64,000 nt of DNA from Notolepis coatsorum. Lineage: Eukaryota > Chordata > Actinopteri > Aulopiformes > Paralepididae. Within the stretch, counting starts at the first letter, position 1, and every line of letters begins with the position of its first letter. The notes beneath the pieces are model-generated. The model saw only the letters and a program-made list of their open reading frames with translations, was not told the origin of the DNA and did not search any database. The translations under genes and the position numbers were made by a program. The stretch spans positions 102,053,176 to 102,117,175 of the forward strand of contig OZ020598.1 of the NCBI GenBank assembly GCA_963971535.1. The letters are read 5' to 3'. This document shows, piece by piece, positions 11,067 to 22,696 of this stretch.

Positions 11067-11475
11067 GATTATATAAATACTTTATTCATCCCGAGGTAAA
11101 TTTGGCACTACAAATCGCTCACAGTAAACAGTAGACATTTAGGTAGACAAAAACAAAGAGTCACAAATAAGAATACAAATAAGCCCAAGAATAAAATATG
11201 GTCCTATGTTACATTATAATATAAAATATACTAATATAAAATGTCCTATGTTACATTTTAATATAAAATATACAGTAAAAATATCCAGAATATACAGTAA
11301 GTGTAAAATTGTACTGTCGGTCTAAAAGTAAAAGTAAGAGTCCAGGAAGATAGTACTGTCACCCTGTGCTCAGTGATGCAGTGAGGCACAGTGATGCGTT
11401 ATAAAGTCTGATGGCTGTTGGAATGAAGGACTTCCTGTGCCGTTCAGTGTTACATCTTGGGAGCCGAGGCTACAA
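11067..11475 (-). mobile_element. LINE 3'-end fragment (Rex/CR1-type), antisense, inserted in the hAT remnant
   Basis: Starts with tactttattcatcccgagg, the reverse of the teleost LINE tail 'cctcgggattaataaagta', and ends with gatggctgttggaatgaagg-type text, which is the C-terminal/3' UTR region of Rex-like LINEs read backwards. It separates two parts of one hAT transposase, so it inserted after that copy. It is AT-rich in the middle, with a near-duplicate ataatataaaatata block. Confidence 0.6.
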
Positions 11476-11818
11476 CCCAAACGTCATTCAAAGTGGCCTC
11501 ATTTAGCAAAAGAATAAAAATCGTTTTACAGTTGGAGGTTTTGTTAAGGATGCAATTACTCTCATGGCTGCTTCTTTATTCAAAGATCACAAAATGGCCC
11601 TGAAATCCTGTCTGCTATATCCGTACCATGGAAAAGAGAGTTTCCGCGCCCCTCAGAGGACGCAAGGGGGCAGTTGGTGCTGGATACAATTGTTGTCTGA
11701 CACTGAATGGCTACTGGACATGGCATTACTAGCACATGTGACAGATAAATTACACAACCTGAACAGTGGATTACAAGGCATGGGGAAGACTATCAGTGGC
11801 ATGATGCCTGTCAAGTGA
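11476..11818 (+). pseudogene. hAT transposase internal/C-terminal fragment
   Basis: The plus strand reads GGFVKDAITLMAASLFKDHK, then TEWLLDMALLAHVTDKL with HNLNSGLQGMGKTISGMM. WLxDxAFLxDxTxxLNxLNxxLQG is a signature of the GTF2IRD2/Charlie family transposases, and the FVKDA segment normally lies far upstream of it. The central catalytic domain is therefore deleted. A stop codon follows NVIQSGLI. A non-functional remnant continuing the fragment at 10816. Confidence 0.7.
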
Positions 11819-12175
11819 GATATTTACTCACGTTGGGTCAATCAAATTGTGGGATATTCCATCACCCAAATTGACTGTATATCCAATATCCAAATTGTCA
11901 TGGTTATCAATAATATCCAATAATGAAAGGTAGAACATCTTTCAGAATGGTGTATTCAAGGTTAATCATACAATTTACAGACAGGAGACGTTGCAAGGAA
12001 ATGAGGAATTGATCATTGCAACGGGCAGACCTTCTACATTCTGCCAGGAGCAGGAAGTAACAAGTCACTTGTATCTTGTCCATAGGTCAATGAGCATGGT
12101 TCTTCAGAAATAGGATCAGAGAAACAAGACTGACACAAGACCAAGAGAACAGGTATTGGTCAGCTAGGTAGGATT
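11819..12175. other. No gene recognised
   Basis: Ordinary intergenic sequence with short near-repeats of atatccaat/ccaaattg. Nothing codes. Confidence 0.4.
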
Positions 12176-12179
12176 GGAT

Positions 12180-12915
12180 TACAACTGTCTCCTCCCCGCT
12201 CTCCTCTATATCCTTCCCTTTTCCCTCCTCTATTTCCGCTCCTCTCTTTTCTCAGATTATGTCCTCCCTATCTTCTCTCCTCCCTCTCTTCCCCTCTATC
12301 TTTTCCCTCTCTTCTCTCCTAAATATTCTCCCCTCTTATCCTCGCTCCCTGCCCCTGTTCCCCTCTATCTTCTTTCTCCCTTCTCTCCTAAATATGCTCG
12401 CCTCTCTTCCCCTCCTCTCTCTCTGCCTCTCTTCTCCTATATCTTCTCCCTCTCTTATCTCCTATATATTATCCCCTCTCTTCTCCTCTCTCCCTGCCTC
12501 TCTTTTCCTCTCTTCTCCTCCTCTCTTCCTGCACCTCTCTTCTCCTCTCTTCTCCTCCTCTCTCCCTGCCTATCTTATCCTCCTCTCTCCATGCACCCCT
12601 CTTCTCCTCTCTCCCTGCTTCCCATCACATCTCTTATCCTCCTTCTCTCCCCGCCCCCCATCACCTCTCTTATGTCCTCAGTGTCTCTTAGCTGTTTGAC
12701 TGACGTACCATCCTTCTGTTCCGTCAGTCATATGATCTCTCTCTCTCTACAACAATGCACGGTTCACAGCTCTCTGACAATAGTACTACCATGTAATAAC
12801 CTCTGTCACTCTTCTGTCAACTCTATTTGTGGTCGCCCCTCCCTTCCCTCGCTCCCTTCCCTAGCTTCCTCTCGTCCATCCACCCTACACTCTCCCCTCG
12901 AGCAGCCCGGTCTCA
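12180..12915. repeat. CT/CTTCT-rich low-complexity tract
   Basis: Strongly pyrimidine-biased on the plus strand, with loose 25- to 45-bp near-repeats of cctctcttctcc...ccctgc. The long serine/leucine/proline frames over it are compositional. The stretch 12700-12840 is less biased. Confidence 0.85.
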
Positions 12916-13094
12916 CTTAAATTATGTGAATAAAGAACTACTCCACCGCAGGAAATAAGGTACATAATGAACGTTATGTTATAGCCATAAGTAATATATT
13001 TACATATTGTATTGAAAATGTAACATGTGTACATATTACAAATTAATACATATTACATTTTCAGAAAAGGTTTAAGTTCCCCTGCTCGGGATCA

Positions 13095-13116
13095 AACCCT
13101 AACCTTAACCCTAACT
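13095..13116. repeat. Short telomere-like (CCCTAA) tract
   Basis: aaccctaaccttaaccctaa lies inside ordinary sequence; only about three units, one variant. A longer one occurs in the SINE near 53407. Confidence 0.6.
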
Positions 13117-13224
13117 TTATAACCATTATCCTAATGTTAAAACTACCCTTAACTCTTAACTATAGTCACAGTTAGATAGTGATGAGAACACTCGCGTCGA
13201 AAAGAGCTACTGTATATGAATGCT

Positions 13225-13443
<219 letters not shown>

Positions 13444-13608
13444 CGTACTCATGCGTTTGATGCATGTTAACGTAATCAATACTGATAGGGAACAACGCAC
13501 CGCTCAGCAGTCTATTTCATATTTATCATGAAGAGTGTGACCATATTTATTTCATAGCTGCAGGCGATTTTCTCATTCAAGTTCAAATATTCATTTTTTT
13601 TTACTTAC

Positions 13609-15168
13609 ACCTAGAGTGAATCTGTTACTCTCACTCCATGCCACCTAGAATGAATATGTTACTCTCACTCCATGCCACCTAGAGTGAATCTGTTACTCTC
13701 ACTCCATGCCACCTAGAGTGAATCTGTTACTCTCACTCCATGCCACCTAGAGTGAATCTGTTACTCTCACTCCATGCCACCTAGAGTGAATATGTTACTC
13801 TCACTCCATGCCACCTAGAGTGAATCTGTTACTCTCACTCCATGCCACCTAGAGTGAATCTGTTACTCTCACTCCATGCCACCTAGAGTGAATATGTTAC
13901 TCTCACTCCATGCCACCTAGAGTGAATCTGTTACTCTCACTCCATGCCACCTAGAGTGAATCTGTTACTCTCACTCCATGCCACCTAGAGTGAATCTGTT
14001 AATCTCACTCCATGCCACCTAGAGTGAATCTGTTACTCTCACTCCATGCCACCTAGAGTGAATCTGTTACTCTCACTCCATGCCACCTAGAGTGAATCTG
14101 TTACTCTCACTCCATGCCACCTAGAGTGAATCTGTTACTCTCACTCCATGCCACCTAGAGTGAATCTGTTACTCTCACTCCATGCCACCTAGAGTGAATC
14201 TGTTACTCTCACTCCATGCCACCTAGAGTGAATATGTTACTCTCACTCCATGCCACCTAGAGTGAATCTGTTACTCTCACTCCATGCCACCTAGAGTGAA
14301 TCTGTTACTCTCACTCCATGCCACCTAGAGTGAATCTGTTACTCTCACTCCATGCCACCTAGAGTGAATCTGTTACTCTCACTCCATACCACCTAGAGTG
14401 AATCTGTTACTCTCACTCCATGCCACCTAGAGTGAATCTGTTACTCGCACTCCATGCCACCTAGAGTGAATCTGTTACTCTCACTCCATGCCACCTAGAG
14501 TGAATCTGTTACTCTCACTACATGCCACCTAGAGTGAATATGTTACTCTCACTCCATGCCACCTAGAGTGAATCTGTTACTCTCACTCCATGCCACCTAG
14601 AGTGAATCTGTTACGCTCACTACATGCCACCTAGAGTGAATCTGTTACTCTCACTCCATGCCACCTAGAGTGAATCTGTTACTCTCACCCCATGCCACAG
14701 AGAGTGAATCTGTTACTCTCACTCCATGCCACCTAGAGTGAATCTGTTACTCTCACTCCATGCCACCTAGAGTGAATCTGTTACTCTCACTACATGCCAC
14801 CTAGAGTGAATCTGTTACTCTCACTCCATGCCACCTAGAGTGAATCTGTTACTCTCACTCCATGCCACCTAGAGTGAATATGTTACTCTCACTCCATGCC
14901 ACCTAGAGTGAATCTGTTACTCTCACTCCATGCCACCTAGAGTGAATATGTTACTCTCACTCCATGCCACCTAGAGTGAATCTGTTACTCTCACTACATG
15001 CCACCTAGAGTGAATCTGTTACTCTCACTACATGCCACCTAGAGTGAATCTGTTACTCTCACTCCATGCCACCTAGAGTGAATCTGTTACTCTCACTCCA
15101 TGCCACCTAGAGTGAATCTGTTACTCTCACTACATGCCACCTAGAGTGAATCTGTTACTCTCACTCCA
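13609..15168. repeat. 34-bp minisatellite, about 46 units
   Basis: The unit is built of ccacctagagtgaatctgtt followed by actctcactccatg. A T/A change (gaatctg versus gaatatg) and C/A changes (ctccatg versus ctacatg) occur in a minority of units, scattered along the array; one unit has cagagagt for cctagagt near 14700. There are no unique spacers, so this is not a CRISPR array. The 34-bp period and stop codons prevent coding. Confidence 0.97.
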
Positions 15169-15169
15169 A

Positions 15170-15570
15170 CTCTCACTCCAACCACTTCCTTCCTCTGACT
15201 TTTCATAAATGTGCTCCGCCTCTAAATATCTAATGGTGTTTTGCCTGAACATGCAGTTACAGGATCGTTCTCTCCACCCTACACTATCCTCACTCTCTCT
15301 ATCACACTCTCCCTCCTTCCTTCTATCTCTATCCCTTTCTCTCTTTATCCCTCTTTCTCTCCCTCTCTCTATCTCTCTCTCCCTTATTCCTTCTCTCTTG
15401 CATTCAATCACCTTCTCCTCTTTTCTCTCACTCCCTTCCTCTCTCCTTTCCTCAATCCTTCCGTCTCCTCTTTCCTGCTCTGTTCATTCCTCTCCTCCTA
15501 TCTCTTCCCCCATCTAGTCTCGTCTCCTTTCCTCCTCTCCTCTTCTCTCTCCCACTCTAATTCTTTATTC
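15170..15570. repeat. CT-rich low-complexity tract after the minisatellite
   Basis: Plus-strand pyrimidine tract (ctctctatctctctct and tcctctcc variants) starting about 15290. The open frames on both strands are compositional. Confidence 0.8.
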
Positions 15571-16160
15571 TTAATTTTGATCCTCATTAGTTATAATGGT
15601 CGCTATAGTCTTCCCACGCATTCAAAATAAACAGCCATTAGCCAAAAACAGTACACTGGTACAGAAAAACTAAAGTAGATGAATAGAAATACCAAGTAAA
15701 TTAATAAATAAATGAACTCAGACTTCACAAATGCAAAAGATTAGCAATAGCAATTAGTATAGCTCAAAAAGTAAAAACAGTACATGTCAGGCCTTCTCCA
15801 CTCATCTCAGCCTCTAGTGAGTAGAGACCATTTCAAACTTGACAACATAAATGTTCTAAATGGACCCAAGTGTATTTCCTGTTGCAGTGATTGGCTAAGA
15901 TCATGACAGGTAATGGACTTGGGCCCAAGCTATTTTCCTAGCAACTGAATTCCAGTGAAAAGGTTGATTGACCCGGAGGAGTCACTACAGTCAGACCCGC
16001 CTGGTTTGGTCTTAAGCTTCTCACGGTCACTGGGTCTGTGGTCCCACTCATTCAATCAGTCTGACGTTTTAACAGGAGCAGAGTTTAGCCTAATTAAATG
16101 AGATCTGCGTTTTTTTTATTCGAGAACAAATATTTTTGGGTACAAGACTGTGTACATGAT
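15571..16160. other. No gene; holds one copy of a dispersed 'gacaacataaa' repeat
   Basis: Around 15838-15885 the text gacaacataaatgttctaaa followed by tggacccaagtgtatttcct recurs in diverged form at 54278-54330, and its tggacccaagtgtat part again near 54147. Nothing codes. The family is not identified. Confidence 0.5.
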
Positions 16161-16429
16161 TAACTACATTTGAAGCCCAGTGTCGACTGCAGAAAGACCC
16201 CAGGCCATCAGGATGCTCAATGACTCTATGTAACATCAACCCATCCATCTGCACTCATTGCACACACATCCACATGCACACACTCACTGTAAAAAACACT
16301 CACCTTAACACTCACTTTAGACACTTTAAACACTTTAACGCTACACCATATTGTATCTATTTATTAAAGAGATTTGTACTACATCCATACCTAATTTTAG
16401 CATTTAGCATTTTCAAAAGTTTGCATTTT

Positions 16430-16675
16430 TGTACCTCATTGTCTACATTTGTGTACCTCATTGTCTACATTTGTGTACCTCATTGCCTACATTTTTACTT
16501 CATTGTACTTAGGTTGTTCTTTATATTGTATAATTGTATATTTGTATAGTGTTGGGACTTTATTCCTCTTTTACTTACTTGTTATTTTACTGTATGAAGC
16601 ACATTCTCAGGGGCTCATACAAAACCAAGCATTTCACTGTAATGTACTTTATATGTGACAAATAAAAGCGATGTT
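16430..16675 (+). mobile_element. LINE 3' tail, sense
   Basis: Contains gtacctcattg, cattgtacttaggttgttct, gtgttgggactttattcc, gctcatacaaaaccaagc and a terminal tgacaaataaaagcgatg. The same series occurs reversed at 51105-51310 and 54365-54550, so this is a dispersed family with a defined 3' end (acaaataaaa). The form fits a Rex/L2-type LINE tail. No RT coding is attached. Confidence 0.65.
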
Positions 16676-16746
16676 TGATGTTATTTTATAATGTACTGCA
16701 TCGTGGGGTGAGATGTGAGTTTTAAAGTGCTTTAAACCACTGGATG
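16676..16746. repeat. Left copy of a direct repeat shared with 19396
   Basis: Text starting gatgttattttataat, with gtactgcatcgtgg and gagatgtgagttttaaa, through ccactggatg, matches 19396-19546 except for a few substitutions and about 80 extra bases in the right copy. Confidence 0.75.
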
Positions 16747-16799
16747 TTTAATATGAGAAAATAATATTTGTTACCATATTATGGTACAGTATGCAGCTA

Positions 16800-17060
16800 A
16801 CAGCTTCACACTTAGGCTTTGAGGTTTTTAAAAAAGTAATAAGTAATAATATACAAATATACAGTGGATTCAGAAATGTGCTAAAATGTATACAGTCGTC
16901 TTTTAAAGTGACCTTTTTGTAGTGTATTATGTATAGGGTGTGTGAGAGAGTGTAAGTGAAGATGTGTAGTGTGTGTGTGTGTGTGTTCATGTGTGCTTGT
17001 ATGTGGAGAGATCAGTGTTGAGTGTTCTGATGGCCTGGGGGGAAGAAGCTGAGTCTAAGA
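16800..17060 (-). mobile_element. Possible LINE 3'-region fragment, antisense
   Basis: The right part contains gttctgatggcctgggggga and agaagctgagtct, text that in teleosts marks the region just before the end of Rex/CR1-type LINEs read backwards; a similar gggaagaagctgagtct phrase occurs at 49232. The left part is AT-rich with a GT run at 16970-16985. Confidence 0.45.
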
Positions 17061-17470
17061 TGACGGCCAGTCCTGTCCCGCGGGACCGCGTTCGCTATGG
17101 AAGAGACAGAGCGTAAACCCACGACCCAAAAGACAGTAGGCCTGTGGTATTATGCTTTGGAAGGGCCTGTAAACGTTTGTAAAATGGTCACTGTAATGAA
17201 ATGATATCAAACGTGACCTCAAACTGAACGAAATCCAACGCTTGGTATCAAACTGAGCGTAGATGACTGTGAGAGGTGGCTGCGTAGGCGGCAGGGCGCG
17301 TTGCTGTGCCCATCACATTACCCGCGCTTTCCCGATTTCACATAAAAATGTGAGCTTGTCCAAACTCCAACCCCCCCCCCCCCCTTCGCTTCCCAACTGT
17401 CTCAGGTTGCCTACTAATGGCCTCAATGATTCGTCCCCTGACTCTTTCCTTCCAACATCCCTCTCTCCCT
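17061..17470. other. No gene recognised
   Basis: Moderately GC-rich with a C run near 17371-17384. No exon or repeat that I can support. Confidence 0.4.
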
Positions 17471-17475
17471 TCCCC

Positions 17476-17478
<3 letters not shown>

Positions 17479-17572
<94 letters not shown>

Positions 17573-17600
17573 TCTCATTATCTCTCTCTCTCTCATCTCT
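17479..17600. repeat. (CT)n microsatellite
   Basis: Nearly pure CT run with single G and A interruptions. Confidence 0.95.
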
Positions 17601-17759
17601 TCCGTGTAGAAGTCGATGATTAACATACAGTCACTCTAATGGTCCTCTTCCTCTCACCCCTCTCAGAATCCCTTCACCTTCTGTCAGCCTTTCTGTACCC
17701 CCCCCTCCCCCTTTCTCTCTCTGACCTCCCTCCACCCCTCCCCACCTCCCCCGCCCATG

Positions 17760-19158
17760 TCTCTCCGTCTCTCTATCACTCTGTCTCTCTCTGTCTCTCT
17801 CTCTCTGTCTCTCTCACTCTCTTCCTCTGTTTCTGTCTCTCTTCCTCTCTGTTTCTCTCTCTCTTCCTCTCTGTTTCTGTCTCTCTCACTCTCTTCCTAA
17901 GTCTCTCTTCCTCTCTGTTTCTCTCTCTCTTCCTCTCTGTTTCTGTCTCTCACTCTCTTCCTCGCTGTCTCTGTCTCTCTTCCTCTCTGTTACTGTCTCT
18001 CTCACTCTCTGTTTCTGTCTCTCTTCTCACTCTCATCCTCTCTGTTTCTGTCTCTCTTCCTCTCTGTTTCGGTCTCTCTCACTCTCTTCCTCTCTGTTTC
18101 TGTCTCTCTCACTCTCATCCTCTCTGTTTCTGTCTCTCTTCCTCTCTGTTTCTGTCTCTCTCACTCTCTTCCTCTCTGTTTCAGTCTCTCTCACTCTCTT
18201 CCTCTCTGTTTCTGTCTCTCTCACTCTCTTCCTCTCTGTTTCTGTCTCTCTTCCTCTCTGTTACTGTCTCTATCACTCTCTTCCTCTCTGTTTCTGTCTC
18301 TCTCACTCTCTTCCTCTTTGTTTCTGTCTCTCTCACTCTCATCCTCTCTGTTTCTGTCTCTCTTCCTCTCTGTTTCTGTCTCTCTCACTCTCTACCTCTC
18401 TGTTTCTGTCTCTCTCACTCTCTTCCTCTCTGTTTCTGTCTCTCTCACTCTCATCCTCTCTGTTTCTGTCTCTCTTCCTCTCTGTGTATGTCTCTCTCAC
18501 TCTCTTCCTCTGTTTCTGTCTCTCTTCCTCTCTGTTTCTCTCTCTCTTCCTCTCTGTTTCTGTCTCTCTCACTCTCTTCCTATGTCTCTCTTCCTCTCTG
18601 TTTCTCTCTCTCTTCCTCTCTGTTTCTGTCTCTCACTCTCTTCCTCGCTGTCTCTGTCTCTCTTCCTCTCTGTTACTGTCTCTCTCACTCTCTGTTTCTG
18701 TCTCTCTCTCACTCTCATCCTCTCTGTTTCTGTCTCTCTTCCTCTCTGTTTTGGTCTCTCTCACTCTCTTCCTCTCTGTTTCTGTCTCTCTCACTCTCAT
18801 CCTCTCTGTTTCTGTCTCTCTTCCTCTCTGTGTATGTCTCTCTCACTCTCTTCCTCTCTGTTTCTGTCTCTCTCACTCTCTTCCTCTCTGTGTATGTCTC
18901 TCTCACTCTCATCCTCTCTGTTTCTGTCTCTCTTCCTCTCTGTTACTGTCTCTCTCACTCTCTTCCTCTCTGTTTCTGTCTCTCTCACTCTCATCCTCTC
19001 TGTTTCTGTCTCTCTTCCTCTCTGTTTCTGTCTCTCTCACTCTCTTCCTCTCTGTTTCTGTCTCTCTCACTCTCTTCCTCTCTGTGTATGTCTCTCTCAC
19101 TCTCATCCTCTCTGTTTATGTCTCTCTTCCTCTCTGTTACTGTCTCTCTCACTCACTG
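17760..19158. repeat. 30-bp CT minisatellite (ctctgtttctgtctctctca type)
   Basis: Repeats of about 30 bp combining tctctgtttctgtctctctc with actctcttcc, with shorter ~20- to 22-bp variants. Recurrent variants include tactgtctc, gtatgtctc and atcctctctg, and blocks of several units are themselves repeated (compare about 17820-18110 with 18505-18790). Long serine/leucine frames on plus and RxRE frames on minus are artefacts. The same unit in reverse orientation forms the array at 45120-45725. Confidence 0.93.
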
Positions 19159-19724
19159 ATTAGCATACATCCTCTTCATGTAACAGATGGTGTTTTCCAC
19201 ATCAGGGGCTCCACTCCCGTTACACGGAGACACGTGAGGAACGCAGAAATACAACACATAGAAGGAACGCAGAGATACAATGCGTAGAATGTGTTTTCGG
19301 TTCTGATACACATGGCGGCTGTGGTAGAATCTTTGAGGACGTTGTCATGGAAATCAGAGACTTAGTCTTAATATAAGATGACAGATGGTGGTTTTGATGT
19401 TATTTTATAATTTACTGCGTCGTGGGTTGAGATGTGAGTTTTAAAAGTGCTTTAAATGAATAACGAACTCTGGCAGAAGGCTGGGAATCGTGCAGTGAAC
19501 AGTTGCCAGGGTAACTAAGGACTCTGTTGCGGAAACCACTGGATGACACAAGTGTTTTCCTATCACAAAATGATTGACCAGTAACTTCAAATATGAAAGA
19601 AAAACAAGGATATTACAGTATGTGTGACATACTCTTTTGCCACATACACGGATATTTCTGAAAATGCATTCCAAATAATGCCTGCCAACACAACAACGCA
19701 AAAATGCTCACATGAACTGACCTG
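19159..19724. other. No gene; right copy of the 16676 direct repeat at 19396-19546
   Basis: Intergenic. The block 19396-19455 repeats 16676-16735 with few changes and continues to aaccactggatg at 19535, matching 16735. Confidence 0.6.
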
Positions 19725-20222
19725 ATGGCAGGCTGCACAGAGCTCTCCATGGTCCTGATTGACCTGATGACAAGCTGCATGGAGCTCTCCATGGTCCTGA
19801 TTGACCTGATAACAGGCTGCAGGGAGCTCTCCATGGTCCTGATTGACCTGATAACAAGCTGCACGGAGCTCTCCATGGTCCTGATTGACCTGATGACAAG
19901 CTGCACGGAGCTCTCCATGGCCCTGATTGACCTGATAACAAGCTGCACGGAGCTCTCCATGGTCCTGATTGACCTGATGACAAGCTGCACGGAGCTCTCC
20001 ATGGCCCTGATTGACCTGATGACAAGCTGCACGGAGCTCTCCATGGTCCTGATTGACCTGATAACAGGCTGCAGGGAGCTCTCCATGGTCCTGATTGACC
20101 TGATAACAGGCTGCAGGGAGCTCTCCATGGTCCTTATTGACCTGATAACAGGCTGCAGGGAGCTCTACATGGTCCTGATTGACCTGATGACAAGTTGCAC
20201 AGAGCTCTCCATGGCCCTGATT
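19725..20222. repeat. 42-bp minisatellite, about 12 units
   Basis: The unit is ctgattgacctgatgacaag followed by ctgcacggagctctccatgg and tc. Forty-two is a multiple of three, so each strand keeps a single frame: plus LIDLMTSCTELSMV, minus QVNQDHGELRAACH, both stop-free. Variants (gataacaggctgcaggg versus gatgacaagctgcacgg) occur in blocks, indicating multi-unit duplication. Flanking sequence does not look coding. Confidence 0.93.
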
Positions 20223-20733
<511 letters not shown>

Positions 20734-20754
20734 GGGGTGTGGGGGTGTGTGTTA

Positions 20755-21200
<446 letters not shown>

Positions 21201-21842
21201 AACATACTAGGTTAGTTACAGTATAGACAGTCCGCTGAATGGAGAGAGGAATGGTAGAATGGTTTCCCCCCAAGACTCCACTAGCATGGGGGAAAATGAG
21301 TTACTTCCACAACAAAGTTAAATTGTTTCCCATATTTATTGAGGACCAGAGGAGAAGAGGATTAGACATACAGGGATTAATCATATTAACAAATATGAAT
21401 ACATGGTTATAGATACTTTCACATTCCTGGACTCATCAAATTAGTCATGAATCTCTATTATGTATTTGTATGGAATACATGATAAACAGTTGAAACAGTT
21501 AATACCCCAGAACTCTACATGTATTTTCTCAGAGAGAGATAGACAGAGCAAGATCACACATATATTCAATTATGTTTTAAGAATAGCCTTTGTCCAATAT
21601 TCACAGTATGCTTTAAACCCTGTAAAGTACTGAGCTTTATGACTAGAGAATACCTGTTTAACACAGATTATCTTTCTCAGTTGTCTCCTTTGATAGTACA
21701 GTTCTACACATTAATGTTCTGTTCCAAAGAGGCACATCAGTTCCATTTGGCCTCCTGTTCACTGATGCAACGCTCACACCCCAGAATGTGGTGCTGTTTA
21801 CACAACAGAACAGTTGTCCTAGTGGGGGTTTTACGATGTCTT
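21201..21842. other. No gene recognised; left flank of the L1 insertion
   Basis: AT-rich intergenic sequence. No coding frame of note. Confidence 0.4.
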
Positions 21843-21855
21843 GTAAAGAGATCCA

Positions 21856-22109
21856 TGAATAAGAATGGCTGTACCACGGAATTTGGCATCAAATTTGGAA
21901 TGGAAAATCTGCGAGAAGCCCCCCCTCTTCAGCATATTATGATTCTTATTAAGCAAATGTGTTTCAGTTAAAAAGGCTATATCTGTTCGCAGTTTTGATA
22001 AGTGTGCAAATATTTTACTGCGTTTCACTGGGTGATTAATCCCTTTAGTGTTCCATGTTGTAAATTTTGTAGTTGCCCCCCGCAATTTATTAGGATTAGG
22101 TACAGCCAT
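21856..22109 (-). pseudogene. L1 ORF2 N-terminus (endonuclease start), inverted
   Basis: The minus strand from the ATG at 22109 reads MAVPNPNK, then TTWNTKGINHPVKRSKIF, then AFLTETHL and GTAILIH, where true coding stops at the inversion break; the last few residues read on into the target duplication and flank. WNxxGxNxPxKR and xETHL are the first two motifs of L1 apurinic/apyrimidinic endonucleases, the E of TETHL being a metal-binding catalytic residue. The rest of the domain lies on the other strand from 22697. Separated from its body, it cannot be translated with it. Confidence 0.85.
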
Positions 22110-22334
22110 ACTGTAGTGTAAAACAAGACATAATTACCTCCTGGTCACAGAGCAATTTAATTGACAGTAACCCTCTATAAGAACAATGCATCATTAAAGA
22201 CATGAACAAGAAACACAAAAGAAAACAAGGATACGGACACAAAACGCAAAACATCCCAAGACCCCCCTGCCGGCCCCTCCCCAAATGAGAGACTGCAGAA
22301 ACCTCTACTTGTCTTTCCTCCTCTGACAAGACCA

Positions 22335-22672
22335 TATTCAAAGCTTACCCTGTGGGGCTGAGCCTTACCAGAACCGTGTAATACTAAACTACACTTCTTC
22401 CCCACTGCCATACGGACACTGAACTCCCTGTAGCACCCCCCCCCCCCCTGTAGTACCCCCCGCAACCCCCCTTACCTCTGCTGACATGGACATGGACACT
22501 CTGTATCTATGTAATTGTGTTTTCTTTTATGTACGCTGTAAGTGATGTCATATGTTCTATGTTTTTATGTTTTTATGTTGGAACTGCTATGAAATCTGCA
22601 CTGAAACTAAATTCCACCAGCCTGGCTGGGTGGTCATTAAATAAATTGAGATTGAACTGAAATAATACTAAC
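22335..22672 (+). mobile_element. LINE 3'-end fragment between the two L1 halves
   Basis: Plus-strand text resembles the end of a non-L1 LINE ORF (ttcttccccactgccatacg, as in 'FFPTAIRTLN'), then a 3' UTR with two C runs, and ends ccaccagcctggctgggtgg followed by tcattaaataaattgag. The last 60 bp recur reversed at 53985-54050. It probably inserted later, close to the inversion junction. I could not define its target duplication. Confidence 0.6.
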
Positions 22673-22696
22673 CAGTCTAACCACAATCAATCTTTC

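Noticed and set aside
12174..12920. 248-codon pyrimidine-tract frame
   Set aside because: Compositional bias only; no start context or domain.
13095..13160. Interstitial telomere marking a chromosome fusion
   Set aside because: Only about three variant units; far too short to argue for a fusion point.
13609..15168. Regular 34-bp repeats reminiscent of a CRISPR array
   Set aside because: Units follow head to tail without unique spacers, in a eukaryotic context with no cas-like genes. It is a minisatellite.
17639..19159. 506-codon serine/leucine-rich open frame
   Set aside because: Purely the translation of a CT minisatellite; open in several frames, no domain.
22175..22465. Minus 96-codon frame upstream of the inverted L1 ORF2 as L1 ORF1
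   Set aside because: It overlaps the foreign LINE tail and C runs and shows no coiled-coil, RRM or zinc-knuckle signature of an ORF1 protein.
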